Source: Chromatiales bacterium (lineage in GTDB: Bacteria > Pseudomonadota > Gammaproteobacteria > UBA6429 > Thiohalophilaceae). Taken from it: DNA of 64,000 nt. Location of the stretch: assembly GCA_027076325.1 (NCBI GenBank), contig JALTJZ010000050.1:89636-153635 (forward strand), given 5' to 3'. The position numbers were made by a program, and so were the translations under genes. This document shows, piece after piece, positions 29,772 through 38,075 of this stretch. The notes below the pieces were generated by a model. It searched no databases and had not been told where the DNA came from. It saw nothing but the letters and a program-made list of their open reading frames with translations. The number at the start of each line of letters is the position of its first letter. Positions within the stretch are counted from its first letter, which is position 1.

Positions 29772-31097
29772 ATGTCCCCAGTTGTACGTACCCTTATTAC
29801 CTTTTCCACCCTCAGCCTTATTATTATGTTCAGCCCTTTTGGTAATGCGGAAGCGGCTGCAAGAAAAGCACAAGTAGAAGAACTCGATCAGATCATCGCA
29901 ATAGTCAACAGTGATGTGATTACCTCCACCGACCTTAAAAAACGCATTAAACGCGTTCTGGCTCAACTCAAAGCCAGAAATAGCCGCATGCCACCTAAAA
30001 ATGTCTTATACCGGCAAATACTGGAACAGCTTATTACCGAACGACTCCAGCTACAACTGGCAAAACGAGCCAGTGTTATTATTGGTGATGAAGCCATTAA
30101 TAATATTATACAAAAAATAGCCAGTGAAAATAATTTAACACTCGCAGAATTTAAGGACATTTTAGCACGTGATGGCATTAAGTATTCAGAGTACCGGCAA
30201 AACATTAAAAATGAAATCACCATCAGCCAGCTAAAAAAGCGCCGAATTGAAAATAGCATTGTCGTGACCGAGCAGGAAATCGATACTGAATTAAGAAATC
30301 AAAAGAATAATAAAGCCCTGGCCGATGAGTTTCACCTTGCTCATATATTAATAGCAACACCAGAAGCGGCTACCCCGGCTGAAATTCAGAAGACCCGGCA
30401 AAAAGCACAACAAGTTATCGCTCAACTCAATATCGGTGCTGACTTTGCAGAAACAGCAGCAGCCTATTCCAATGGCCCCAATGCATTAAATGGGGGTGAT
30501 TTAGGCTGGCGCCAGGCCGCCCAACTCCCCTCTATTTTTACTGACAAGGTTATTAAACTTGAAAAGGGACAAATAACCGGTTTAATTCGGGGTCCCAATG
30601 GTTTTCATATTGTCAAAGTAATTGATCGCCGCAGCAGCGAAAAACGCCGTGTTGTTGAACAAACACATGCCAAGCATATCCTGATGGTTCCTAATCAGGT
30701 CAAAAATAATGCCGTAGTAAAAGCAAAGCTGGAACGGCTGCGTGAACGCATCGTTAACGGTGAAGACTTTGCGCCCATCGCCAAAGCAAACTCAGAAGAT
30801 AAGGGTTCAGCTATTGATGGTGGCGATCTTGGCTGGATTAACCCCGGAACAATGGTATCCGAATTTGAAGAAGAAATGAATAAACTTGCTCCCGGAGAAA
30901 CAAGCCAGCCAATCAAGAGCCGTTTTGGCTGGCACATTATTCAGGTTATTGCGCGCCGTAAACAAGATGTGACTAAAATTGTTTTACGTAATAAAATTCG
31001 TCAGCAAATTAGCCAACGCAAAAAAGAAGAAGCCGTGAGTAACTGGTTAAGACGTTTACGCAGCGAAGCCTATGTTGAGTACCGAATGAATAAATAA
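29772..31097 (+). CDS. surA: Periplasmic chaperone / peptidyl-prolyl isomerase SurA
   Basis: Escorts outer-membrane proteins, including LptD, to the BAM complex. About 441 residues: signal peptide (VVRTLITFSTLSLIIMFS), N-terminal chaperone domain (IIAIVNSDVITSTDLKKRI), two parvulin domains (FHLAHILIATPEA...GGDLGWRQAAQLP and THAKHILMVPNQV...GGDLGWINPGTMV), and a C-terminal helix. I prefer ATG 29772, which has AAAGAG just upstream; a GTG at 29757 would add five residues. Confidence 0.96.
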   Translation: MSPVVRTLITFSTLSLIIMFSPFGNAEAAARKAQVEELDQIIAIVNSDVITSTDLKKRIKRVLAQLKARNSRMPPKNVLYRQILEQLITERLQLQLAKRASVIIGDEAINNIIQKIASENNLTLAEFKDILARDGIKYSEYRQNIKNEITISQLKKRRIENSIVVTEQEIDTELRNQKNNKALADEFHLAHILIATPEAATPAEIQKTRQKAQQVIAQLNIGADFAETAAAYSNGPNALNGGDLGWRQAAQLPSIFTDKVIKLEKGQITGLIRGPNGFHIVKVIDRRSSEKRRVVEQTHAKHILMVPNQVKNNAVVKAKLERLRERIVNGEDFAPIAKANSEDKGSAIDGGDLGWINPGTMVSEFEEEMNKLAPGETSQPIKSRFGWHIIQVIARRKQDVTKIVLRNKIRQQISQRKKEEAVSNWLRRLRSEAYVEYRMNK

Positions 31098-31139
31098 TAA
31101 CACCAGGCTATTCGTGCCCGGTATTATTATGCAGCATCC

Positions 31140-32174
31140 ATGCAAACTTATTCACACAGACCTGTTAAAACAGAACCACTGCCAACCATTGCTATCACCT
31201 GTGGTGAACCGGCAGGCATTGGCCCTGACCTTGTATTACAGCTTATTGAAAAAGATGCCGATTATAAAAATATAAATTTTGTTGTTATTGGTGACAAAAA
31301 TGTTATCCAGGACAGAGCCCAACAACTTGGCATGCTACACCAGCCTGAAGAATATACCCAAAACCATTCAGCTAAACACGCCTTACAAATTTTACATGTT
31401 GCAACTAAAACAACACCCAAAGCAGGTACGCTCAATAAGAAAAACAGTCCCCATGTTCTGCGCTGTCTTGATATTGCAACACAGGCCTGCTTAAACAAAA
31501 CCTTTTCAGCCATGGTGACCGGCCCGGTACACAAAGGTATTATTAATGATGCCGGTATTGCCTTTACCGGCCATACCGAATATCTGGCCGAAAAAAGTCA
31601 GAGAAAAAAAGTTGTTATGATGTTATGTGAAAATAACTCAGCCTGTCAATTACGGGTAGCACTTGTTACAACACACCTGCCCTTAAGCAAAGTCAGCACG
31701 GCAATCACAAAAAACGAACTTGAACAAACCATTACAATACTGCACCACGATTTAGTCCATTATTTTAAAATTCCAGCGCCCAGAATTTATGTCTGCGGCC
31801 TCAACCCGCATGCAGGTGAGAATGGCCATTTAGGCCATGAAGAAAAAGAAATTATTGAACCCACATTAAACAAGCTGCGTACAGACGGTTTAAACCTTAC
31901 CGGCCCCTTAGCCGCAGATACTTTATTTATTGAAGATAATTTAAAACAGGCCGATGCAGTCGTTGCAATGTATCACGACCAGGGGTTGCCCATGCTCAAA
32001 CACCTCGGTTTTGGGCAGGCCATTAATGTCACATTAGGGTTACCCTTTATCCGAACATCGGTTGATCATGGCACCGCTCTGGAACTTGCTGGCACCGGCC
32101 AGGCCAATGCATCCAGTATGTTTAATGCCATTGAACTAGCCATTCAAATGTCCACACAAGCAGATAACACCTAA
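31140..32174 (+). CDS. pdxA: 4-hydroxythreonine-4-phosphate dehydrogenase
   Basis: NAD-dependent step of the DXP-dependent vitamin B6 pathway. The 344 residues show ITCGEPAGIGPDLVLQL, VTGPVHKGIIND, GLNPHAGENGHLGHEE (metal-binding His residues) and MYHDQGLPMLKHLGFG with the remaining metal ligand, plus the C-terminal SVDHGTALELAGTG. rsmA follows after 5 bases in the conserved surA-pdxA-rsmA order. Confidence 0.97.
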   Translation: MQTYSHRPVKTEPLPTIAITCGEPAGIGPDLVLQLIEKDADYKNINFVVIGDKNVIQDRAQQLGMLHQPEEYTQNHSAKHALQILHVATKTTPKAGTLNKKNSPHVLRCLDIATQACLNKTFSAMVTGPVHKGIINDAGIAFTGHTEYLAEKSQRKKVVMMLCENNSACQLRVALVTTHLPLSKVSTAITKNELEQTITILHHDLVHYFKIPAPRIYVCGLNPHAGENGHLGHEEKEIIEPTLNKLRTDGLNLTGPLAADTLFIEDNLKQADAVVAMYHDQGLPMLKHLGFGQAINVTLGLPFIRTSVDHGTALELAGTGQANASSMFNAIELAIQMSTQADNT

Positions 32175-32179
32175 CGGCC

Positions 32180-32992
32180 ATGTCAGCTTATAAAAACAGT
32201 CCAGACAACCATCAGGCCAGAAAACGTTTTGGACAAAATTTTTTACATGACCAGAATATTATCAATAAAATTATCCGGGCAATCAATCCTAAAACTTCAC
32301 AGAACATTGTTGAAATTGGCCCAGGGCAAGGTGCTCTCAGCTACCCTTTACTGGACATACTAGGACAGTTAAATGCCGTTGAAATTGATCGTGATCTAAT
32401 CCAGTTATTAAACCAGCAAAGTGCTCGATATGGGAAACTGATTATTCACGAAGGTGATGCATTGAAGTTTGACTTCCACCAGCTCGCGCATGCTAATCAT
32501 AAATTACGTTTGGTTGGTAACTTACCCTACAATATATCAACACCATTAATTTTTCATTTATTGAGTTTTCTCGGCGACATTGAAGATATGCACTTTATGT
32601 TACAAAAAGAAGTGGTACAAAGAATGTCAGCCGAACCCAATACAAAAACCTTTGGTCGTTTAAGCGTTATGCTGCAATGGTATTGTGATGTTGATTATTT
32701 ATTTGATATTCCAGCCAATGCATTTACCCCCGCCCCCAAAGTGGTTTCCAGTTTAGTTCGGCTACGCCCCAAAGCCGAGCCCTTAACAGTACTAAACAAC
32801 CCACTGCAATTTTCACGACTGGTTAACCGCGTTTTTCAGCAGCGACGCAAAACCGTAAGAAACACCCTGAAGAATTATTTAACCGAAGATAATATTCAGG
32901 CACTGGGTATTGCCCCCACAGCGCGCCCTGAAACACTCTCATTAATTGATTTTGCTGCTCTTAGCAACGCGATTAAAGACGATATTCACTAA
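32180..32992 (+). CDS. rsmA: 16S rRNA (adenine1518/1519-N6) dimethyltransferase
   Basis: Methylates two adjacent adenines in helix 45 of 16S rRNA; its loss gives kasugamycin resistance. The 270 residues contain RKRFGQNFLHD, the SAM loop VEIGPGQGALS, the catalytic NLPYNIS motif and FTPAPKVVSSLVRL. In E. coli apaG-apaH would come next; here three unrelated genes intervene. Confidence 0.97.
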   Translation: MSAYKNSPDNHQARKRFGQNFLHDQNIINKIIRAINPKTSQNIVEIGPGQGALSYPLLDILGQLNAVEIDRDLIQLLNQQSARYGKLIIHEGDALKFDFHQLAHANHKLRLVGNLPYNISTPLIFHLLSFLGDIEDMHFMLQKEVVQRMSAEPNTKTFGRLSVMLQWYCDVDYLFDIPANAFTPAPKVVSSLVRLRPKAEPLTVLNNPLQFSRLVNRVFQQRRKTVRNTLKNYLTEDNIQALGIAPTARPETLSLIDFAALSNAIKDDIH

Positions 32993-33093
32993 AAACCACC
33001 CCCCTATTTCACAAAACAAGCGGATTTGACTTAAAACTTCCCCCTTACCGTCCGATAGTACTCTATATATACGTACTTTATTGAAATGGATTA

Positions 33094-34911
33094 ATGTCAC
33101 TCACAGCAAAGCCCGGTATTCACGACAATGATTCCCTGCTCACTTACCGAGTTGGGCCAGTATTATGCTGTGGGCCAACTTTACCCATTGTTACCATTAC
33201 CCCGCCCCCTGCAAAATTAACCCACCCACCCGGCACAAATAGTGCTGAACCCGGTATTTTCAAACATGGCTCTAACATTGTCAGTGCAACTGACTTACGT
33301 TACCGCTTTGGTGTAAAACAGGAAAACTGGAAACAACCGGGGCAGGTGATTATAGCAAAACATAACGACACGGCTCGAGGTTACTTTGTTGACGAAATTA
33401 TTGATGTCACCCATTTCCCTGAAACAGGCTGGGGACAACTTCCTGCATATTTACCACGAGGGGTATTTAGTCGAACGCTGGTTATTAACAAAAAAATATA
33501 TTTATATGCTGAATTTGAAAAATTATCTCAGCTTCAGGGCAGTGGTTACTTAAGCGACTATATTGCACATCTTGAGGTTCAACAGGCACAAAACAATAAA
33601 ATTGTAAAGCACAAACCAAAACAAGAGAACAGCTTACCCAGTAAAAAAGAACGCTCCATATCAACAACAATACAACCTGATACAACACTACTGACAAGCA
33701 GTCAGCCAAAAACAAGTCGCCTGGAAACAAACCATCTGGAAATTAGTAAGACACAAACAGAAAATTCAACCACCACTGACAAGCCAGCACTGCCAACAAC
33801 GAAAGCTGCGAGCAAACAACCACCAACCCGATCAGAAGAGAAAAACACAACCAGAATATCAGATAAACCAGCGTCACCCATATTGAAAAAACACAGCTTA
33901 AGAAAACCGACTTCCACAGGTAAAACAACAAATAAGACTGTCGATAAAAAAATAAACGCAGATAAAAACACCGCCCCAGGAAACAGCCCGATAAAAATAC
34001 AACCTGATACAGATATAAAAATTAAAACAGAAAATACACAACCCCGTAGCCATCAGGTGAAAAATAGCACCTCACTACCGGAAGACAAAAAAGCACATTC
34101 AGAAAAAAACACAAATATCGTTAACACACCGGTGCAAGAGCAACAAGCGGAACAAAGCAGTAGCATATTTATATTTATGTTACTCGCACTTATACTCATC
34201 TCAATTGGTGGTGGTTACTATTTCTTAATGCCTGTATCAAATAATTATGTAGCGGCAACCCAAAATAGTAATATACGAGAATATTCAGACAATAGCCGAG
34301 CCATATTACCAGCTAAAGAATACACTCCGGATAAAAAAGCAATGCAAGCAGAAACATCAGAACATCAGGATAATATTAGCTCTGCCCTGGCCGCATCAAT
34401 TATTGAAACTCAGCAACAGAAAAAAACAACGCCCCAGACAACCATTGAAGGCAGTACAAAAGAAAACAGTCTATCCAAATACCGAGCAAACATTCATCAG
34501 AATGATAGCACCATTACAATTGAATTAAAGGGCCCATTGCCGCCCAGGATAGTCAATACCAGTCCAACAGTGGCAAGCAACGAGGATTCAGGCAAAATAG
34601 AAAAAGAACCAGCAATCCAGCAAACATCACCCATCTCGGCACAGAAAAACACCTCTGGCGCTTCGACTAACAGGAAACCACAAACACAAAAACAACATAA
34701 AGAAATAAATAAAGAGAATGTGATTGAAGTTATACATATTATTGTCAAAGGTGATACCCTATGGGCTATTGCAAAACACTATTTACAAAACCCGTTTCTC
34801 TATCCCGAACTGGCAAAACTAAGTAGAATAAAAAATCCGGATCGAATTTACCCTGGCAACCGAGTGCGTATTATTTATCGCAAAAAGATAAAAACCCGAA
34901 CAAATAAATAA
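33094..34911 (+). CDS. CheW-like / transmembrane / LysM fusion protein
   Basis: A 605-residue protein of unusual build. Residues about 17-145 look like a CheW domain: LPIVTITPPPAKL, then GIFKHGSNIVSATDLRYRFGV (matching the family's GIVNLRGxVIPVxDLRxRFG pattern) and ARGYFVDEIIDVTHFP. Residues about 160-350 form a Thr/Lys/Ser/Gln-rich linker. A single membrane segment lies at about 356-378 (IFIFMLLALILISIGGGYYF). A second polar linker precedes a C-terminal LysM domain (about 545-597: VKGDTLWAIAKHYLQNPFLYPELAKL). The likely topology is a cytoplasmic CheW-like domain and periplasmic glycan-binding LysM. Function unknown; coupling of a signalling scaffold to the wall is inferred. Confidence 0.75.
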   Translation: MSLTAKPGIHDNDSLLTYRVGPVLCCGPTLPIVTITPPPAKLTHPPGTNSAEPGIFKHGSNIVSATDLRYRFGVKQENWKQPGQVIIAKHNDTARGYFVDEIIDVTHFPETGWGQLPAYLPRGVFSRTLVINKKIYLYAEFEKLSQLQGSGYLSDYIAHLEVQQAQNNKIVKHKPKQENSLPSKKERSISTTIQPDTTLLTSSQPKTSRLETNHLEISKTQTENSTTTDKPALPTTKAASKQPPTRSEEKNTTRISDKPASPILKKHSLRKPTSTGKTTNKTVDKKINADKNTAPGNSPIKIQPDTDIKIKTENTQPRSHQVKNSTSLPEDKKAHSEKNTNIVNTPVQEQQAEQSSSIFIFMLLALILISIGGGYYFLMPVSNNYVAATQNSNIREYSDNSRAILPAKEYTPDKKAMQAETSEHQDNISSALAASIIETQQQKKTTPQTTIEGSTKENSLSKYRANIHQNDSTITIELKGPLPPRIVNTSPTVASNEDSGKIEKEPAIQQTSPISAQKNTSGASTNRKPQTQKQHKEINKENVIEVIHIIVKGDTLWAIAKHYLQNPFLYPELAKLSRIKNPDRIYPGNRVRIIYRKKIKTRTNK

Positions 34912-34925
34912 AACAGAAGGCAACA

Positions 34926-35417
34926 TTGAATATTATTACCTGCCATGACCTCCCCGTGGGTACATTAGAGAAGTTGTTGAGCCGTTATCAACTTCAGGTC
35001 ATTACCGTAAATCAGAATGAAGATATTCCAGGCAGCTTCTGGGGTGAAACTGAAGCCGGACTTATCGGCAATAAACTTTATGTCCAACCCGCAACACCAG
35101 TGCATTCAGCTTTACATGAGGCCTGTCATTATGTTTGTATGGATAATGCACGTCGCCAGCAACTCGATACCGATGCGGGTGGCGACTATGATGAAGAAAA
35201 TGCAGTATGCTATTTACAACTTATTCTATCTGACTATCTGGACGGCTATAGCCAACAGCAGCAATTTACCGATATGGACAACTGGGGCTATACCTTTCGT
35301 CTCGGCAGTGCACAACGCTGGTTTACTGAGGATGCCGAAGATGCAAAGCAGTGGCTAATTGACCAAAAACTGATAAATGAGCAACAAATACCACGCTGGC
35401 AACTACGAAAAAACTAA
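34926..35417 (+). CDS. Uncharacterised HExxH-motif protein
   Basis: A 163-residue protein that I cannot name. It contains a zinc-peptidase-like HExxH (HEACH, near residue 64) in a hydrophobic helix (SALHEACHYVCMD), with a downstream acidic segment (DYDEENAVCYLQLIL) that could supply a third ligand. It has no signal peptide, so it is probably cytoplasmic. The start is TTG 34926 with AGAAGG 6 bases upstream. It follows the CheW-LysM gene by 14 bases and is likely co-transcribed. It could be a small gluzincin-like hydrolase or a degenerate relative. Confidence 0.6.
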   Translation: MNIITCHDLPVGTLEKLLSRYQLQVITVNQNEDIPGSFWGETEAGLIGNKLYVQPATPVHSALHEACHYVCMDNARRQQLDTDAGGDYDEENAVCYLQLILSDYLDGYSQQQQFTDMDNWGYTFRLGSAQRWFTEDAEDAKQWLIDQKLINEQQIPRWQLRKN

Positions 35418-35474
35418 ACAAAAATTGATTAATGCCGCTATAAAGGCTGAGGCTAAAAAAAACAGGACAGCGCC

Positions 35475-35750
35475 ATGCCCTTTAGTGCTATTAATAATTA
35501 CTATGAACAGCTTGTTTTCAGGCATATTAAGGAAACAGTACCCGACCCGTTAGATGATAATTTTATGGATGATGTTGCCTGTGTTGCACTTAACCATCTG
35601 CCAGCAAAATATGTTCGTCATGAAGTCGATATGGCCTTTTATATGACAAGTGAAGAGCGTAACAAGATTGAAAGCCGTGTAACCATTGCTGTAAAAAATG
35701 CCATCGACTATGTTAACCAACACCGTACAGATCACCCTGGTCAGACTTAA
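35475..35750 (+). CDS. ComFB-family protein
   Basis: A 91-residue protein resembling the late-competence ComFB family: NNYYEQLVFRHI, DDVACVALNHLPAKYVRHEVD and VTIAVKNAIDYV match the family core, but the CxxC zinc-type cysteines of the Bacillus protein are absent. Some ComFB proteins bind cyclic dinucleotides, so it may be a small second-messenger receptor. AGGAC lies 6 bases before the ATG. It is the third of three genes set between rsmA and apaG. Confidence 0.7.
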   Translation: MPFSAINNYYEQLVFRHIKETVPDPLDDNFMDDVACVALNHLPAKYVRHEVDMAFYMTSEERNKIESRVTIAVKNAIDYVNQHRTDHPGQT

Positions 35751-35782
35751 CGGATACACAGTAGTTAAAAAACGAGAGAAAA

Positions 35783-36169
35783 ATGCCAATTGATAATGAA
35801 ATATACAATACCCAGGTTGAAGTTGAAACAAAGTATGTCGAGGAACAATCTGACCCAAGCGTAAATCGCTATGTTTTTTCCTACACCATTACCATCCGCA
35901 ATGAAGGGCAACTCGCTGCAAAATTGCTTACCCGCCATTGGGTTATTACCGATGCCGAAGGTAAAGTACAGGAAGTACAGGGCGATGGTGTTGTTGGGGA
36001 ACAACCCCACCTTAAACCCGGTGATGGTTTCCGTTATACCAGCGGTGCTATTTTAGAAACCCCCGTTGGCAGTATGCAGGGCACTTATCAGATGATAGCT
36101 GATGATGGCGTTGAATTTATTGCTGATATTCTTCCCTTTACCTTGTCGATGCCAAATACAATTCACTAA
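35783..36169 (+). CDS. apaG: ApaG (Co2+/Mg2+ efflux-associated) protein
   Basis: A 128-residue single-domain protein with an FN3-like beta fold. Signatures are YTITIRNEG, LTRHWVITDAEGKVQEVQGDGVVGEQPHL and FRYTSGAILETPVGSMQGTYQM, each within the conserved core. Its biochemical role is unsettled; the E. coli gene is linked to cobalt resistance and nucleotide signalling through its operon with apaH. Confidence 0.95.
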   Translation: MPIDNEIYNTQVEVETKYVEEQSDPSVNRYVFSYTITIRNEGQLAAKLLTRHWVITDAEGKVQEVQGDGVVGEQPHLKPGDGFRYTSGAILETPVGSMQGTYQMIADDGVEFIADILPFTLSMPNTIH

Positions 36170-36230
36170 TAAAGCATATTATTTAATTCAATTAAGCCTT
36201 ATATTTTCGCAATTAGACAGAAATGTATCA

Positions 36231-36260
36231 TTGATACTCAAATTCTTTTCTGCTTATAAT
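36231..36260 (+). promoter_or_regulatory. Strong sigma70-like promoter of the HbpS/GlcG-like gene
   Basis: TTGATA (36231-36236) and a perfect TATAAT (36255-36260) with an 18-base spacer, about 50 bases ahead of the 36311 start. It indicates that this gene is transcribed independently of apaG. Confidence 0.6.
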
Positions 36261-36310
36261 AAAATCAGATATCCCCCTTTATTATTTACCAACAGAAAAG
36301 GATGCACCCC

Positions 36311-36820
36311 ATGCACACTCACCTTAAATACCTTATAAGTACTTTGCTCTTGTTGGCATTACCCTATGCACCGGCTTCTGCCGACGAAAGCATGACCCTT
36401 TCGGTAAAACGTCTGAAAATGGAAACCGCTCTGCGTATTGCACAAGCAGCCATAAAGCAATGCCGTAAAGAAGGCGTGCAAATAGCGGTGACGGTTGTGG
36501 ATCGTAGTGGTCACCCCCAGGTTATGTTACGCGACGTACTGGCGATGGATATAACTCTGGAAATAAGCAAACAAAAAGCCCATACCGCCATGGCCTTTAA
36601 TACGCCATTGTCTCAACTTGAAGGTCGTTTTACCAAACCGTTTCAGGTTGCCAAACTCGATGGACTGATTATTAGCGCAGGCGGTATACCGATTAATATT
36701 GGTGGTTCCATACTCGGTGGTATCGGTGTAAGCGGCGCACCCTCTGGTATGGTTGATGAAAAATGTGCCACAGCAGGGCTCGATGCCGTTCGTGACGATA
36801 TCGAAATGGAAGGCATGTAA
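36311..36820 (+). CDS. Exported GlcG/HbpS-family protein
   Basis: About 169 residues with a signal peptide (LLLLALPYAPASA). The mature domain has the GlcG/HbpS fold: LRIAQAAIKQCRKEGVQIAVTVVD, the next strand GHPQVMLRD, KAHTAMAF, and the glycine-rich INIGGSILGGIGVSG. Family members bind heme or act as extracellular redox sensors; heme ligands cannot be assigned here. I choose ATG 36311 because AAAAGGA stands the right distance upstream; ATG 36302 abuts it. Confidence 0.8.
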   Translation: MHTHLKYLISTLLLLALPYAPASADESMTLSVKRLKMETALRIAQAAIKQCRKEGVQIAVTVVDRSGHPQVMLRDVLAMDITLEISKQKAHTAMAFNTPLSQLEGRFTKPFQVAKLDGLIISAGGIPINIGGSILGGIGVSGAPSGMVDEKCATAGLDAVRDDIEMEGM

Positions 36821-36828
36821 TACAAATT

Positions 36829-37128
36829 TTAATTTGTGTATTCACGTATTATTTCAACGACTTGCACCTTATAGGATTTATAGGCTTTTATGCGCCCAAA
36901 TTCCTGGGCAATTAAATGCTTATAATCCTGCTTCCAGTGTTGAATGTGCTCCAGCGATTCCCAGTATGAAATTGTTATTTCATGGTTGCCTTGCAGCACC
37001 GAATTAAACTCAACACAGCTGTATTTTTGCATTGCTAACTTGCGTAGTTCTTCTGCCATTTGTGTGTAAAAATCAGCATCCTTATCCGTCAACTCATTTA
37101 TCTCGGCTTTAAAAATAACAGCATACAT
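36829..37128 (-). CDS. ABM-like (antibiotic biosynthesis monooxygenase superfamily) protein
   Basis: A 99-residue ferredoxin-like dimeric barrel candidate: MYAVIFKAEI, LRKLAMQKYSCVEFNSV, then ITISYWESLEHIQHWKQDYKHLIAQEFGR, the usual ABM pattern with a conserved Trp and His. Members act as small oxygenases or stress proteins without cofactors. It converges with the upstream HbpS-like gene (8 bases between stops) and is divergent from apaH. Confidence 0.7.
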   Translation of the reverse strand: MYAVIFKAEINELTDKDADFYTQMAEELRKLAMQKYSCVEFNSVLQGNHEITISYWESLEHIQHWKQDYKHLIAQEFGRIKAYKSYKVQVVEIIREYTN

Positions 37129-37201
37129 AAGCTAACTAAGTCCTTCATTGATTTTAAGAATTAAAGCATAATAGCCTTTTAAACAAAATAACAACAGAAC
37201 T

Positions 37202-38074
37202 ATGGCAATATACGCAATCGGTGATATTCAGGGCTGCTATGAAGACTTAACCCTGCTGCTTGACTATGCTGAGTTTAACCCACAGACAGACAAACTCTGG
37301 TTTGTTGGTGATCTGGTTAACCGTGGCCCCGATTCATTAAGCAGCTTACGTTTTGTAAAAAAACTGCAAGTTGCAGGTACAGCGCAAACCGTACTGGGCA
37401 ACCATGACCTGCATCTACTCGCTGTTTATCACCAGCTAAAGAAAAACAACGATCCCGCTATTGACGAGCTACTCAATGCACCCGATTGTGATGAACTCAT
37501 TCACTGGTTACGCAAACAACCCTTGCTGATTCACGATAAACAAACCGGCTTTACCCTTGTGCATGCTGGCATTTATCCACACTGGGCATTAGCCCAGGCC
37601 AAAGAGTATGCCAGTGAACTGGAAACCGTTTTACGCAGTGACCAGTACCTTGATTTTTTAAAACATATGTATGGCAACCAGCCCAATAGCTGGTCAGAGA
37701 GCTTAACTGGCTGGGATCGCTTACGTTTTATCTGTAACAGTTTCTCACGCATGCGCTATTGCCAACCCGGTGGGGAGCTTGACTTTGATTACAACGGTGC
37801 ACCTGGTTCACAGCAGAATAACCTGCTTCCCTGGTTTGACATGGCTAAACGTCCCTGTGAAAATGAAAAAATTATTTTTGGTCACTGGTCAACGCTGGGG
37901 TATTTCAAGGAACAAAATAATCTGCAATTACCTGACGGTATATATGCAACCGATACAGGTTGCGTATGGGGTGGGAAATTAACCGCCTTAAAAATTGAAG
38001 GCACTGGCAAAAATCAAAAAATAGAAACACTTTCTATCGACTGCCCTCAACGAGCAACACCGTACAATAAATAA
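37202..38074 (+). CDS. apaH: Diadenosine tetraphosphatase (symmetrical)
   Basis: Hydrolyses Ap4A to two ADP and can decap Np4-RNA. The 290 residues show the phosphoesterase motifs GDIQGCYEDL (GDxxG), VGDLVNRGPDS (GDxVxRG) and LGNHDLHLLAV (GNHD), plus a late HWSTLG. It is detached from apaG by two genes. Its stop and that of the minus-strand VTT-rhodanese gene are one base apart. Confidence 0.97.
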   Translation: MAIYAIGDIQGCYEDLTLLLDYAEFNPQTDKLWFVGDLVNRGPDSLSSLRFVKKLQVAGTAQTVLGNHDLHLLAVYHQLKKNNDPAIDELLNAPDCDELIHWLRKQPLLIHDKQTGFTLVHAGIYPHWALAQAKEYASELETVLRSDQYLDFLKHMYGNQPNSWSESLTGWDRLRFICNSFSRMRYCQPGGELDFDYNGAPGSQQNNLLPWFDMAKRPCENEKIIFGHWSTLGYFKEQNNLQLPDGIYATDTGCVWGGKLTALKIEGTGKNQKIETLSIDCPQRATPYNK

Positions 38075-38075
38075 C

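Noticed and set aside
31085..31139. Imperfect inverted repeat between surA and pdxA as a terminator
   Set aside because: The arms are interrupted and there is no T tract; pdxA is expected to be co-transcribed with surA.
33000..33093. Promoter with TTGACT ahead of the CheW-LysM gene
   Set aside because: No -10-like hexamer falls at 16-18 bases from TTGACT; the nearest AT-rich candidates are spaced wrongly.
36829..37128. Heme-degrading monooxygenase paired with the HbpS/GlcG-like gene
   Set aside because: The ABM fold alone does not show heme binding, the residues typical of IsdG-type enzymes are not evident, and the genes are convergent rather than co-transcribed.
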